A stretch of 64,000 bases of DNA from the NCBI RefSeq assembly GCF_947648125.1, contig NZ_CANSMR010000002.1, positions 620,001 to 684,000 of the forward strand, written 5' to 3'. The notes under the pieces are model-generated. The model worked only from the letters and a program-made list of their open reading frames with translations, did not search any database and was not told where the DNA came from. Below, piece after piece: positions 45,348 through 55,207 of this stretch. The stretch comes from an uncultured Bradyrhizobium sp. Lineage in GTDB: Bacteria; Pseudomonadota; Alphaproteobacteria; Rhizobiales; Xanthobacteraceae. Numbering within the stretch: position 1 is the stretch's first letter; every line of letters starts with the position of its first letter. A program made the position numbers and the translations under genes.

Positions 45348-46037
45348 TTACACTTCAGCCCAGTGACGGATCAGGTTGTGATAAATCCCGGTCAATTTGA
45401 CCGTTTCAGGGTCATCGCGGCCCAGCCGCTCCACCAGAGCCTGGATCGCAGTATCGAGATCAAAGATCAGGCTGCGCGCGTGGGCATCCCGTACCATGCT
45501 CTGCAGCCAGAAAAAAGACGCTACCCGGGTCCCCCGCGTGATCGGCGTGACCAGATGCAAGCTGGACGCAGGATAAACGACGAGATCGCCTGCCGGCAGC
45601 TTGATTTCATGGGATCCGTAAAGGTCCTCGATGACGAGCTCGCCGCCATCGTACTCTTCCGGCTCCGATAAAAACAGCGTGACCGACAGGTCGGTGCGGA
45701 TCCGCAAGCCCGTCAGTCTGTCGCCTCGCACCGCATTATCGACATGCAGGCCGAAATGGTGCCCGTCGCTTGCGGCATAGCGGTTGAACAGGGGTGGAAA
45801 GATTCTAAGCGGGATCGCCGCCGAGATGAACCGGGGGCTTGCCGACAGCGCCGACAGGATCCGGTTGCCGAGCTGCCGCGCGACCTCGCTGTCGGGCGGC
45901 AGCTGCTCGTTGCGCTTGACCATCGCGGACGCAGCACCCGCGGTCGAGCGGCCGTCCTCCCAATCGCCGGCATCGATGATGCGGCGAAAGTCCGCCACAT
46001 CAACCTTGCTCAATACGTTGGGAATACAGACCAGCAT
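45348..46037 (-). CDS. Fe(II)/2-oxoglutarate-dependent dioxygenase, PiuC/PKHD type
   Basis: 229 residues from the ATG at 46037. The iron ligands are His98-x-Asp100 in [10 protein letters not shown] and His161 in [14 protein letters not shown], with Arg171 as the likely 2-oxoglutarate anchor. PKHD-type hydroxylases of this family (PiuC, YbiX) are often encoded next to TonB-dependent siderophore receptors of the Fiu/PiuA type, as here, 20 bp after the receptor stop. The natural substrate is not settled; a role in processing of siderophore or catechol ligands is plausible. All catalytic residues are in place. Confidence 0.9.
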   Translation of the reverse strand: MLVCIPNVLSKVDVADFRRIIDAGDWEDGRSTAGAASAMVKRNEQLPPDSEVARQLGNRILSALSASPRFISAAIPLRIFPPLFNRYAASDGHHFGLHVDNAVRGDRLTGLRIRTDLSVTLFLSEPEEYDGGELVIEDLYGSHEIKLPAGDLVVYPASSLHLVTPITRGTRVASFFWLQSMVRDAHARSLIFDLDTAIQALVERLGRDDPETVKLTGIYHNLIRHWAEV

Positions 46038-46057
46038 CTTGTGCCGCGAAGCCTCCG

Positions 46058-48622
46058 TCAGTAACGCGCAGACACAACCAGATACGCAGCGCGTCCCGGC
46101 GCTTCGAGCACGAACGGTGCTGCGCTCTGGTACAGCGCGTCGTAGTAGCGCTTGTCGAAGATGTTGTTGACGAACAGCTTCATGGTCCAGTGCTTGTCGA
46201 TCTTGGCCTCGGCAAAGGCGTCGAAGCGCCAATAGCTCGGGATCGACGTGCCCTGGTTTGCCGCGAGGAAGGTGCCGCCGTACATCTTGGAGCGATACAC
46301 CGCTTGCCCGCCGATCTCCCACATGTCGGTCAGCTGATATTTCGAGAGCATGCTGAACGACTGATGCGCCACGTTGGCGAGCGGCAAGCCAACGTTCGAA
46401 GTGTACAGAATCGTGTTAGCTGGCGGAATATTCGATTTGGTCACCTCCGACTGCATTAACACGAGGCCGCCGAACACGCTCCACTTGTCGGTGATCTTGC
46501 CGCCCACTCCGAGATCGATGCCGCGGATGCGATAGGCCGCGCCGGCGCTGATGCAGGAGATAGTTCCGGTCGTACCAGCCGGATAGGGACATGCGGCCGT
46601 TGCAGTCGCCGCGGTGACGTTCATGGATTCGCGCGCGTTCTCCTTCTCAGTCTGGAACAGCGCCGCCGTAACCAGCAAATGACGATCGAACAACTCCCAC
46701 TTGGTGCCGACTTCAATCGCCTTGTTTTTCTCCGGCCCGAAGATCTGGTTTGGATTGCCGTTGAGAACCGGCGCGATGCCACCATACTGAATGCTCGTGC
46801 CGTCGAACTCCGCGCCGACGGGATTGGATGACGTGGCATAGGCGGCATAGACGCTCCCGTTCGGCAACGGCTTGAGCGTCACGCCGAGGTTGAAGTTCGG
46901 CATGCCGTAGTCTTGCTGTTGCTGACCGAAGACGTTCGCGACACCATTGACCGTACCATAGCCGCTGGTCTTGATGGTGTAGTCGTCATAGCGGACGCCA
47001 CCATTGAGGATGACGAAGTCGTTGTAGTTGGCGGAATCCATGACGTATCCGCTCACGGTGTCGATCCCAATCTTGGTCGGCCTGCCGCTGAGGCCCGGGC
47101 TGCCCGTAAACGGGATGTTCGTGTATTGCGGGTTGAAGACGCTGATGCCGGAGAGCGAGCCGCTCCCCGTGAAAGACGATGTGCCGGTCGTTATCTCGGA
47201 GGCCAGGCCGGTGTAGCTGTCGATCGAAGACCGCTCGTTGTCGTATTCGATGCCGGCCGTCGTCGTGTGCTTGAACCCGAGACCGTCGACCGACTTGTAG
47301 GTCGCCTCGGTCTGGTTGGCGAACACGTCGGTGACCTGGTAGCGGCTTTGCGGATTGGCCGTGAGCGTATAGCTCGTGAACGGAGCGCCTGCGGCCAGCG
47401 TCGGCGATTCCGGCAGCGTGCCAATGTAGTTCTGGGTCGAACGCGATTCCCGGATCTTGTTGCTGATCGTCAGGTCCGGCGTGATCTGCACCTCGGCATT
47501 GATCGTGCCGATGTCCTGCCCGGTCCGAAAGAAGTCGCGATTGACGAAGCCGTAGAAATTATTGCGGTTGACGCCGAAGTCCGGGAACGGGCCGCCTGCC
47601 GTGCTCGCGGTGCTCGGCCGGTAGTAAGGCACGCCGAAATCCGGGATACCGGTGAGTTCGGTGTGGATGTAGTTGCCGCTGATCTTTACCGCATCGACCG
47701 GCTTCCACGTTCCGGCCACGAACGCGCCGTCGCGATTGTCGGTGACATAGCTGCGGCCGGCGACGCCGGCATCCTGGAACAGACCGCCGGCGCGGATCGC
47801 CAGCGTCGGGCTGATCACCTGATTGACATCGAGCGTCACCCGCTTGGTGCGATCGGTGCCGAACGAAGTGTCCATATTGTAGAAGCTGTTCTCCGTTGTC
47901 GCCTGCTTGGTGACGATGTTGATCGCGCCGCCGGTGGTGCCGCGGCCTGCAAAGGACGAGCCGGGGCCGCGCAGGATCTCGACCTGCTCGGTGAAGAAGT
48001 TCTCGCGGACGCTGACACCGGCGTCGCGCACGCCGTCGATGAAGATATCGTTGCGCGCGTCGAAGCCGCGGATGAAGAAGCGGTCGCCGAACGCATTGCC
48101 GCCCTCACCCGTACCGAGCGTGACGCCGGCCGTCGACAGGATCGCCGATTTCAGCGAGGTAGCGTTCTTGTCTTCGAGCACGTCCTTGGTCAGCACCGTG
48201 ACCGACTTCGGCGTGTTCAGGATCGGCTCGGGATACTTGCCGGATGCCTGCAAGCGGTCGCCCTTGTACGGCGCGGCCGGATCGGCGTAGCGGTCGCGGT
48301 CAGCGGGAAGACCGCCGGCGTTGGGAAACGGCACCGGCGCCTGCTGGGCCTGTTGGTTGCTGCGGCGCGCGGCGCGGCGCAGCGCGTTGCGGGCGCGGAC
48401 CTGGTCCGATGTGGGCTTTGACGTGACGGGCCGCGGGCGCGCGACCGGCGCATCCACATTCACCGGCGGCAGGTTGGATTGCTGCGCTTCGGCCCCCGAG
48501 AACGACGCCACCGCGATCAAGCTCGCGACCGCGGAGACCTTCGTGGAGGAATAACTGGTATCATCAATCGAACGGATCGCCGCATCGAAGCGCAGCGATC
48601 TCGGCGCTCTCACATTGCTCAT
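46058..48622 (-). CDS. TonB-dependent siderophore receptor (Fiu/PiuA-like)
   Basis: 854 residues from the ATG at 48622; an in-frame GTG three codons earlier is less likely. The signal region is extended (hydrophobic part ~30-50, ending GAEAQQ). A plug domain follows ([65 protein letters not shown]), then a beta barrel ending in a C-terminal aromatic residue (VVSARY). The plug motifs and the neighbouring hydroxylase suggest a catecholate siderophore receptor of the Fiu class. First gene of the operon receptor-hydroxylase-exbB-exbD-tonB, with an unusual repeat upstream. Confidence 0.93.
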   Translation of the reverse strand: MSNVRAPRSLRFDAAIRSIDDTSYSSTKVSAVASLIAVASFSGAEAQQSNLPPVNVDAPVARPRPVTSKPTSDQVRARNALRRAARRSNQQAQQAPVPFPNAGGLPADRDRYADPAAPYKGDRLQASGKYPEPILNTPKSVTVLTKDVLEDKNATSLKSAILSTAGVTLGTGEGGNAFGDRFFIRGFDARNDIFIDGVRDAGVSVRENFFTEQVEILRGPGSSFAGRGTTGGAINIVTKQATTENSFYNMDTSFGTDRTKRVTLDVNQVISPTLAIRAGGLFQDAGVAGRSYVTDNRDGAFVAGTWKPVDAVKISGNYIHTELTGIPDFGVPYYRPSTASTAGGPFPDFGVNRNNFYGFVNRDFFRTGQDIGTINAEVQITPDLTISNKIRESRSTQNYIGTLPESPTLAAGAPFTSYTLTANPQSRYQVTDVFANQTEATYKSVDGLGFKHTTTAGIEYDNERSSIDSYTGLASEITTGTSSFTGSGSLSGISVFNPQYTNIPFTGSPGLSGRPTKIGIDTVSGYVMDSANYNDFVILNGGVRYDDYTIKTSGYGTVNGVANVFGQQQQDYGMPNFNLGVTLKPLPNGSVYAAYATSSNPVGAEFDGTSIQYGGIAPVLNGNPNQIFGPEKNKAIEVGTKWELFDRHLLVTAALFQTEKENARESMNVTAATATAACPYPAGTTGTISCISAGAAYRIRGIDLGVGGKITDKWSVFGGLVLMQSEVTKSNIPPANTILYTSNVGLPLANVAHQSFSMLSKYQLTDMWEIGGQAVYRSKMYGGTFLAANQGTSIPSYWRFDAFAEAKIDKHWTMKLFVNNIFDKRYYDALYQSAAPFVLEAPGRAAYLVVSARY

Positions 48623-48737
48623 TTCTTGCACGCCCCCAGAAAACCAAATCCGTTCGCGAAATCACGGTGCGACGAACTGTCTCTTTCGGTTATCGAGCGC
48701 GACTTTTTTTATCAATGCGACGAGCGCCACAGTCCGC

Positions 48738-48830
48738 TTGAATCGCCCCAATTCAAAGCGATTCTAATCTGTGGTTTGAAATCGTTCTAATCTGTAGTTT
48801 TTAAGCGTTCTAATAGTCGTTATGAACTAA
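48738..48830 (-). promoter_or_regulatory. Candidate iron-control region: three 23-bp-spaced TTAGAA repeats
   Basis: TTCTAA (TTAGAA on the gene strand) occurs at 48762, 48785 and 48808, exactly 23 bp apart; the first two units agree in 19 of 23 positions, and the third is degenerate. An extra TTGAAT/ATTCAA inverted repeat lies at 48738-48756. TTAGAA is the half-site of the iron control element bound by Irr in Bradyrhizobium and relatives. The region is 116-208 bp upstream of the receptor start, suitable for control of the iron operon. Confidence 0.55.
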
Positions 48831-48849
48831 TGCCAAGGCGCCTCTCCAA

Positions 48850-49089
48850 TCATTCGGCGCTTGGTGGCTTCATCAGCGAGAACAGCTCGTCGATGGTCCG
48901 CTGCGCGACCTGCCGGACGCGGTCGCTGTTCTCGAGGCCGGCGATATTGACGCCGTTGACGACCGCTTTGATCTCCTCGCGGAAGTCAGTGAGAAAGCGC
49001 AGCGGGTCACGCTGCTCGTTGGCGACGCGCGCGATCAACCCGGTGACCAGGATCTGGCAAGCCATCATGCGCCCGTTCAACTCGTCCAT
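48850..49089 (-). CDS. Small hypothetical helical protein
   Basis: 79 residues from the ATG at 49089, chosen because AGGA lies 5 bases upstream; an ATG at 49101 has no room for a ribosome site. The product is helical (MDELNGRMMACQILVTGLIARVANEQRDPLRFLTDFREEIKAVVNG as three segments), without membrane or signal features. I do not recognise it, though similar short proteins occur in Bradyrhizobium. It lies between the iron receptor promoter region and the MarR gene, on the same strand as both. Confidence 0.55.
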   Translation of the reverse strand: MDELNGRMMACQILVTGLIARVANEQRDPLRFLTDFREEIKAVVNGVNIAGLENSDRVRQVAQRTIDELFSLMKPPSAE

Positions 49090-49216
49090 CGCTGTCCTCA
49101 TCCTCTCGCATCGTCGCTGCGCGATATGAACGACATCCGACGGCGTTTCAACCGCATCGCGCAAACCGCATCAGGTGGACGGATGGAGAGCAGGTCTGGA
49201 CGCGACGAGGCGCGCG

Positions 49217-49678
49217 CTATTTCGCGGCGATGTGCTCGGCATCCTCACCGAGCGCCTTGATGCGATCCTTGACCTCGCGCAGCGTGGCCAGTCCGCTCTC
49301 GACATGTTTGTCCGATACGTCGCGGAGCACGTCGCTGGCGATCTCATCGCGCAGACTGTCGAGATCGTCGACGAGGCGGCGCCCGCTTTTGGTCAGGAAC
49401 AGGCGATTTGCGCGGCGATCCCTGGGATCGGGACGGCGTTCGAGCAAGCCATGTTCGACGAGGCGGTCAAGCAGCCGCACCAGCGAGATCGGCTGCAACT
49501 CGAGCACGTCGGCGAGATCGACCTGGGACAGTCCCTCCTGCTCGCGCAGGCGGAACAGTACAATCCATTGTGCGCGTGTGGTGCCTCGCGCCTTGGCGCG
49601 ATGATCGATATAGTTGCGCAACAGCCGGGAACTCTCGACGAGCTGCGCAATGAACTGGCGTTTGAGATCGCGCGACAT
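49217..49678 (-). CDS. MarR family transcriptional regulator
   Basis: 153 residues from the ATG at 49678 (MSRDLKRQ); longer frames are possible but would add a non-family extension. The winged helix reads LREQEGLSQVDLADVLELQPISLVRLLDRLVEHGLLERRPDPRDRRANRLFLTKSGRRL, the standard MarR pattern with the wing DPRDRR. It is divergent from the RND efflux genes, with a strong palindrome in the gap, so it is most likely their repressor, responding to a toxic or aromatic ligand. Confidence 0.92.
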   Translation of the reverse strand: MSRDLKRQFIAQLVESSRLLRNYIDHRAKARGTTRAQWIVLFRLREQEGLSQVDLADVLELQPISLVRLLDRLVEHGLLERRPDPRDRRANRLFLTKSGRRLVDDLDSLRDEIASDVLRDVSDKHVESGLATLREVKDRIKALGEDAEHIAAK

Positions 49679-49727
49679 GGGGGTCCTCGGAGCGTTTTCC
49701 GGACGGAATGTTTCTGCTCGTTTCCGG

Positions 49728-49751
49728 CCTAAACCTTTCCAAATGTTTAGG
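49728..49751. promoter_or_regulatory. Candidate MarR operator
   Basis: CCTAAAC and GTTTAGG form a perfect 7-bp inverted repeat with a 10-base spacer between the MarR and efflux genes. Size and position fit a MarR dimer site controlling both directions. Confidence 0.6.
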
Positions 49752-49860
49752 ATTCTCAAGCCTTGGTGTGTTTACACATTAAGTGCACGCATATTATATC
49801 CGCAAGCTCTGTGAACCGTTTCGGTCACCCTTTATTGTTAAGTCGAGCCCAAGAGTCCGC

Positions 49861-51030
49861 ATGTCAAAGTCACGCACCATCGGTTGGGTCTTAGTGATCG
49901 CTGCGGTTGGCGCGGCCGGTTATTTTGGCTGGCAGAAACACACGAACGACCTGCAGGCGGCTGAAGCCGCGCAGAAGCGGTCCGCCCAGCGCCCGGCCGT
50001 ACCGGTCAAGATCGCGCCGGTCGAGAAGGCCGACTTCCCGGTCTACCTGACCGGCCTCGGCACGGTGCAGGCGTTCAACACGGTCCAGGTCCGCACCCGG
50101 GTCGACGGCCAGATCACCAGGATCGCGTTCAAGGAAGGCCAGTTCGTCAAGGCGGGTGACACGCTGGTCGAGATCGATCCGCGGCCCTATCAGGCTACGC
50201 TCGACCAGGCCAAGGCCAAGAAGGCCCAGGACGAGGCCAACATCGCCAACGCCAATCTCGACCTGCAGCGCTACACCAAGCTCGGCGAGTTCGCGACGCG
50301 CCAGCAACTCGACACCCAGCGCTCCACCGTGGCCCAGCTCACGGCCCAGATCGCAGCCGATGACGCCGCCATCTTCAACGCCCAGACCCAGGTCGATTAC
50401 GCCACCGTGAAGTCCCCCATCGACGGCATCGTCGGACTGCGACTGGTCGATATCGGCAACATCGTCAACGCCTCGGCCCAGACCGGCATCGTGACGATCA
50501 CCCAGATCGAGCCGATCACGGTGATCTTCACCGCACCGGAAGACCAGCTGCCCGATATCAAGGCGGCGCTGGCTGTGGCGCCGCCCAAGACCATTGCCCT
50601 GACCACCGACGGCAAGCGGGTGCTGTCCACCGGCGCGCTTGCGCTGATCAACAATCAGGTCGACACCACCAGCGGGACTGTCCGGCTGAAGGCGGTGTTT
50701 GATAACAAGGACCATGCGCTGTGGCCGGGCCAGTCGGTCTCGACCCGGCTTCTGGTCAGAACGTTGAAGGATGCCACCGTCGTCCCGGATGATGCGGTGC
50801 AGCATGGCACCGAAGGCCTGTACGCGTATTCAGTCAATCAGGAGAACAAGGCCGAGCTTCGCAAGCTCAAGGTCAGCCAGTCGATCGACGGCAAGTCGGT
50901 GATCGAGGATGGCCTGTCGCCGGGACAGCAGGTGATCACAGCGGGTCAGTACAAGGTCTCGCCGGGAACCCTGGTGACGACGACGGTGGCGAGCTCGAAC
51001 CAGTCCCAGTCGAAGGTTACGCAGGAATGA
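49861..51030 (+). CDS. RND efflux periplasmic adaptor (MdtA/HlyD family)
   Basis: 389 residues from the ATG at 49861. An N-terminal membrane anchor (TIGWVLVIAAVGAAGYFGW) is followed by the lipoyl-like half (VRTRVDGQITRIAFKEGQFVKAGDTLVEIDPRPYQATLDQAK), a coiled-coil hairpin (~110-170), the second lipoyl half (VKSPIDGIVGLRLVDIGNIV), and beta-barrel and membrane-proximal domains to the end. It links the inner-membrane pump to an outer membrane channel, which is not encoded here. Its stop overlaps the start of the pump gene (ATGA). Confidence 0.93.
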   Translation: MSKSRTIGWVLVIAAVGAAGYFGWQKHTNDLQAAEAAQKRSAQRPAVPVKIAPVEKADFPVYLTGLGTVQAFNTVQVRTRVDGQITRIAFKEGQFVKAGDTLVEIDPRPYQATLDQAKAKKAQDEANIANANLDLQRYTKLGEFATRQQLDTQRSTVAQLTAQIAADDAAIFNAQTQVDYATVKSPIDGIVGLRLVDIGNIVNASAQTGIVTITQIEPITVIFTAPEDQLPDIKAALAVAPPKTIALTTDGKRVLSTGALALINNQVDTTSGTVRLKAVFDNKDHALWPGQSVSTRLLVRTLKDATVVPDDAVQHGTEGLYAYSVNQENKAELRKLKVSQSIDGKSVIEDGLSPGQQVITAGQYKVSPGTLVTTTVASSNQSQSKVTQE

Positions 51031-54000
51031 GCGACGGAATTTCCGCACCATTCATTCGCTTCCCCATCGGCACCTCGCTGCTGATGGCCGGCATCCTGTT
51101 CGTCGGCCTCGTCGCCTACCCCCTGCTGCCGGTCGCGCCGCTGCCGCAAGTCGACTTCCCGACCATCCAGATCACCGCGACGCTGCCGGGCGGCAGCCCG
51201 GAGACCATGGCGAGTTCGGTCGCCCAGCCGCTGGAGCGCCAGTTCGCGCAGATCCCCGGCATCGCGCAGATGACCTCGACGAGCTATCTGGGCACGGCGT
51301 CGGTCACGATCCAGTTCGACCTCAACCGCTCGATCGACGGCGCCGCCAACGACGTGCAGGCCGCCATCAACGCCGCCAGCGGCCAGTTGCCGAAGAATCT
51401 CCCCTCGCCGCCGACCTATCGCAAGGTCAATCCGGCGGACGCGCCGATCATGCTGCTGTCGGCGACATCGGACACGCTGCCGCTGACCACGGTCAGCGAT
51501 TCCGTCGACGCCCAGCTTGCCCAGCAGATCAGCCAGATTTCCGGCGTCGCGCAGGTCATCATCGGCGGCCAGCAGAAACCGTCGGTTCGCGTCCAGATCG
51601 ACCCGGCCAAGCTGGTCGCGAAAGGCCTGTCGCTGGAAGACGTCCGCGCCGCGATCAACATCGCAACCGTCGACAGCCCGAAGGGCAATATCGACGGCGC
51701 CACCCGCGCCTACACCATCTATGCCAACGACCAGCTGCTTACGGCGGACCCGTGGAACGACGTCATCATCGCCTACCGCAATGGCGGACCGCTGCGCATC
51801 CGCGACATCGGCCAAGCCGTGACCGGACCTGAGGACGCCAAGCAGGCGGCCTGGGCCAACGGCAAGCGCGGCGTGTTCCTCGTCGTCTTCAAGCAGCCCG
51901 GCGCCAACGTCATCGACACCGTCGACAAGATCAAAGCGGCGCTGCCCCGGCTGGTCGCGGCAATTCCGCCGGCAGTCAAGATCGAGGTCATCAGCGACCG
52001 CACGACCACGATCCGCGCCGCGGTGGAGGACGTCCAGTTCACCCTGCTCCTGACCATCTTCCTGGTCGTGATGGTGATCTTCGCCTTCCTGCGCAGCTTC
52101 TGGGCTACCGTCATCCCGGCCGTGACCGTGCCGCTGGCGCTGCTGGGCGCCTGCGCGCTGATGTGGATCTTCGGCTACACGCTCGACAATCTGTCGCTGA
52201 TGGCGCTGACGATCGCGGTCGGCTTCGTGGTCGACGACGCCATCGTGATGCTGGAGAACATCAGCCGCTACATCGAGGAAGGCGAGAGGCCAATGGCCGC
52301 CGCCTTCAAGGGTTCCAAGGAAATCGGCTTCACCATCGTCTCGATCAGCATCTCGCTGGTCGCGGTGCTGATCCCGCTGCTGCTGATGGGCGGCATCATC
52401 GGCCGCCTGTTCCGCGAATTCGCGGTCGTACTGGCGATGACCATCTTCGTCTCGATGTTCGTGTCGCTGACGCTGACGCCGATGATGGCCTCGCGCTTCC
52501 TGCGCGCCCACAATGAGGAACGGCACGGTCGTCTCTACAAGCTCAGCGAGCGCGGCTTCGACGCCATGCTGCGCGGCTATCAGAGCGGGCTCGACCTCGC
52601 GCTGCGCTGGAAGTTCACGACCCTGATGATCTTCTTCGCGACGCTGGCGCTGTCGGTCTACATGTTCGTCATCATCCCGAAGGGCTTCTTCCCCCAGCAG
52701 GACGTCGGCCTGATCACCGCGACCTCGGAGGCCAGCCAGGACATTTCGTTCGCTGAAATGAAAGGGAAGCAGGAGGAGCTCAGCAAGATCGTCATGCAGG
52801 ATCCCGGCGTGGCGACGGTGGCAATGGCGATCGGCGGCAGCGGCCGGGCCGGCAACAACGGCAACATGTTCATCACGCTCAAGCCGCTGAACGAGCGCGA
52901 TGCCAACGCGCAGCAGATCATCACCCGCCTGCGGCCGAAGCTGGAGAAGGTGCTCGGCGCCCGGCTGTTCATGCAGGCCGCGCAGGACGTCCGCCTCGGC
53001 GGCCGCCCGACCCGCACCCAGTTCGAATTCACGCTGCAGGACGCCAACCTCGCCGAGCTGAACGAATGGGCGCCGAAGATTCTCGGCAAGATGCAGACGC
53101 TGCCGCAGCTGCGCGACGTCGCCACCGACCAGCAGACCAACGGCACCACGGTCGAGCTGAAGATCAACCGCGACACCGCCTCGCGCTATGGCATTCAGCC
53201 GCAGCTGATCGACGACACGCTCTATGACGCGTTCGGCCAGCGCCAGGTGACGCAGTACTTCACCCAGCTCAACAGCTACCACGTCATCCTCGAGGTGCTG
53301 CCGGAGCTGCAGGGTTCGATCGACACGCTGAACAACATCTACATCAAGTCGCCGCTCACCGGCGAACAGGTGCCGCTGTCGACCTTTGCGAAGTGGACCA
53401 CCGTTCCGGTGCGGCCGCTGTCGATCAGCCACCAGGGCCAGTTCCCGGCGATCACCATCTCGTTCAACCTCGCGCAGGGTGTCGCGCTCGGCCAGGCGAC
53501 GGAGGCGGTGCAGAAGGCGATGATCGACCTTGGCGCGCCGCCGACCCTGAGCTCAAGCTTCCAGGGCACCGCGCAGGCGTTCCAGCAATCGCTGTCCACC
53601 GTGCCGCTGTTGATCCTGGCGGCGCTTGTGGTCGTCTACCTGATCCTCGGCATTCTCTACGAGAGCTACATCCACCCGATCACCATTCTGTCGACGCTGC
53701 CCTCGGCCGGCGTCGGCGCGCTGGCGATCCTGATGGCCGCCGGCTTCGACTTCTCGCTGATCGCGCTGATCGGCATCATCCTCCTGATCGGCATCGTGAA
53801 GAAGAACGGCATCATGATGGTCGACTTCGCGATCGCCGCCGAGCGCGATCAGCACATGGAGCCGGTGGCGGCGATCCGCCAGGCCGCCCTGCTCCGCTTC
53901 CGCCCGATCATGATGACGACGATGGCCGCGATGCTCGGCGGCGTGCCGCTGATGTTAGGGACCGGCACCGGCTCCGAAATCCGCCAGCCGCTCGGCTACG

Positions 54001-54173
54001 CGATGGTCGGCGGTCTGATCGTCAGCCAGGCGCTGACATTGTTCACGACGCCCGTGGTCTATCTCTATCTCGACAGGCTCTCCAACGCGTTTGCGAATTG
54101 GGGCCGCTCGCCGCGCGCCGACCACGATGCCGACGATGGCGAGGATGGGTCGGTCAAGCAGGCCGCCGAGTGA
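51027..54173 (+). CDS. RND multidrug efflux pump (MdtB/AcrB-type permease)
   Basis: 1048 residues, the standard length. Twelve membrane helices with two large periplasmic loops. The fourth helix holds the proton relay pair in VGFVVDDAIVMLENI, and helices ten to twelve contain IALIGIILLIGIVKKNGIMMVDFA. Sequence style (APLPQVDFPTIQITATLPGGSPETMASSVAQPLERQ) is that of the MdtB/MdtC branch rather than AcrB. It exports drugs or lipophilic acids by proton exchange. Translation is coupled to the adaptor by the 4-bp overlap; probable repressor is the divergent MarR gene. Confidence 0.95.
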   Translation: MSDGISAPFIRFPIGTSLLMAGILFVGLVAYPLLPVAPLPQVDFPTIQITATLPGGSPETMASSVAQPLERQFAQIPGIAQMTSTSYLGTASVTIQFDLNRSIDGAANDVQAAINAASGQLPKNLPSPPTYRKVNPADAPIMLLSATSDTLPLTTVSDSVDAQLAQQISQISGVAQVIIGGQQKPSVRVQIDPAKLVAKGLSLEDVRAAINIATVDSPKGNIDGATRAYTIYANDQLLTADPWNDVIIAYRNGGPLRIRDIGQAVTGPEDAKQAAWANGKRGVFLVVFKQPGANVIDTVDKIKAALPRLVAAIPPAVKIEVISDRTTTIRAAVEDVQFTLLLTIFLVVMVIFAFLRSFWATVIPAVTVPLALLGACALMWIFGYTLDNLSLMALTIAVGFVVDDAIVMLENISRYIEEGERPMAAAFKGSKEIGFTIVSISISLVAVLIPLLLMGGIIGRLFREFAVVLAMTIFVSMFVSLTLTPMMASRFLRAHNEERHGRLYKLSERGFDAMLRGYQSGLDLALRWKFTTLMIFFATLALSVYMFVIIPKGFFPQQDVGLITATSEASQDISFAEMKGKQEELSKIVMQDPGVATVAMAIGGSGRAGNNGNMFITLKPLNERDANAQQIITRLRPKLEKVLGARLFMQAAQDVRLGGRPTRTQFEFTLQDANLAELNEWAPKILGKMQTLPQLRDVATDQQTNGTTVELKINRDTASRYGIQPQLIDDTLYDAFGQRQVTQYFTQLNSYHVILEVLPELQGSIDTLNNIYIKSPLTGEQVPLSTFAKWTTVPVRPLSISHQGQFPAITISFNLAQGVALGQATEAVQKAMIDLGAPPTLSSSFQGTAQAFQQSLSTVPLLILAALVVVYLILGILYESYIHPITILSTLPSAGVGALAILMAAGFDFSLIALIGIILLIGIVKKNGIMMVDFAIAAERDQHMEPVAAIRQAALLRFRPIMMTTMAAMLGGVPLMLGTGTGSEIRQPLGYAMVGGLIVSQALTLFTTPVVYLYLDRLSNAFANWGRSPRADHDADDGEDGSVKQAAE

Positions 54174-54231
54174 CTTGACTTTTGCCCGCATACCGGCACA
54201 CCCGAAAGATGTTCATTTCGGAGCCGGTATC

Positions 54232-54777
54232 GTGAAGATTGTCGCAAAGTCGCTCTTCGTCCTGTTCACCGTGTCCGGCATGGCCGGCCTTGGCCACGCC
54301 CAGGTCCCCAAGGGCAAGAATGCGCCGGCAGCGGCGCCCGCTCCGCAAGGCGATGCCGCATCCCCCAACAATACCGGCTGGGTCGCGCGCTGCACCAGCG
54401 CGAGCCGCGACGCGCCGCTCGAATGCGCGATGGAGCAGACCGCTGTTCTCACCAAGACCGGCCAGCTGATCGTGCTGGTCAATATCCGCGTTCCCGGCGA
54501 TACCCGCGCGCCGGTTGCGCTGATCCAGCTTCCGCTCGGGCTGAACCTGCCCGTCGGCGCCAAGCTGCAGGTCGACGACGGCAAGGCCGTCGATGTGCCG
54601 ATCCAGACCTGCGAGGCGCGCGGTTGCTACATCAATGCGCCGATCGCGGCCGACGTCCTGGCCCAGCTGAAATCGGGCAAGCAGCTCAAGGTGTCGTTCC
54701 AGAATCTCGGCAAGGAGACCATCAGCATCCCGATGCCGCTCGCAGACTTCGCGACGGTGTACGACAAGATCAAGTAG
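54232..54777 (+). CDS. Invasion associated locus B (IalB) family protein
   Basis: 181 residues from a GTG at 54232 (VKIVAKSLF), with GGAG upstream. A signal peptide is followed by AHAQ-like cleavage (GLGHAQ, near residue 24) and a Pro/Ala-rich linker. The IalB domain includes WVARCTSASRDAPLECAMEQ, with two Cys, and later QTCEARGCYINAPI with two more, probably disulfide-bonded. Family members are periplasmic or outer-membrane proteins found across Rhizobiales; in Bartonella they help entry into red cells, but in soil bacteria the role is unclear. Confidence 0.88.
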   Translation: MKIVAKSLFVLFTVSGMAGLGHAQVPKGKNAPAAAPAPQGDAASPNNTGWVARCTSASRDAPLECAMEQTAVLTKTGQLIVLVNIRVPGDTRAPVALIQLPLGLNLPVGAKLQVDDGKAVDVPIQTCEARGCYINAPIAADVLAQLKSGKQLKVSFQNLGKETISIPMPLADFATVYDKIK

Positions 54778-54799
54778 GCCGGCGCAGGCAGCCCTAGCG

Positions 54800-55207
54800 C
54801 TATCGCTCGCGCTTATAGAGAAACGCGTTGTCCGGCTGTGGCATGCCGATGGTCTTGTAGAACCCGATCGAGTCGGGCGCCGACAGCAACAGGCACATCG
54901 ATTCAGGTCCGGCGTGGCGCCGCGTTTCCGCGATCAGGCGCTTGCCGATGCCGTGCCCCTGAAACGCCCGATCGACCGCAAGGTCCGACAAATAGCAGCA
55001 ATAGGCGAAATCGGTCAGCGCGCGCGAGACGCCGACGAGCCGGTGCGCCTTGCGTGCCGTCACGATCAGGTTCGCATTGGCGATCATCCGCGCCATCCGA
55101 TCGGTATCCGCCAGCGGCCGCCGCTCGCCGAGACCCGACTGGCGCAGCACCTCGATGAACTCGTCGACGCCGATCGACGGCTCGCGGGCATAAAGAATTT
55201 CGTCCAT
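54800..55207 (-). CDS. GNAT family N-acetyltransferase
   Basis: 135 residues from the ATG at 55207. The acetyl-CoA binding motif is LSDLAVDRAFQGHGIGKRLIAET, and the C-terminal part has SAPDSIGFYKTIGM, typical of the fold. It probably acetylates an amine of a small molecule or a protein N-terminus. Convergent with IalB (22 bp apart). The substrate is unknown. Confidence 0.88.
   Translation of the reverse strand: MDEILYAREPSIGVDEFIEVLRQSGLGERRPLADTDRMARMIANANLIVTARKAHRLVGVSRALTDFAYCCYLSDLAVDRAFQGHGIGKRLIAETRRHAGPESMCLLLSAPDSIGFYKTIGMPQPDNAFLYKRER

Noticed and set aside
48762-48830. The 23-bp repeats as a CRISPR array
   Set aside because: The units touch each other without spacers, there are only three, and no cas genes are present.
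50946-53432. An 828-codon leftward frame opposite the RND pump
   Set aside because: Asp/Arg/His-rich shadow of an AcrB-type gene; no start context or domain.
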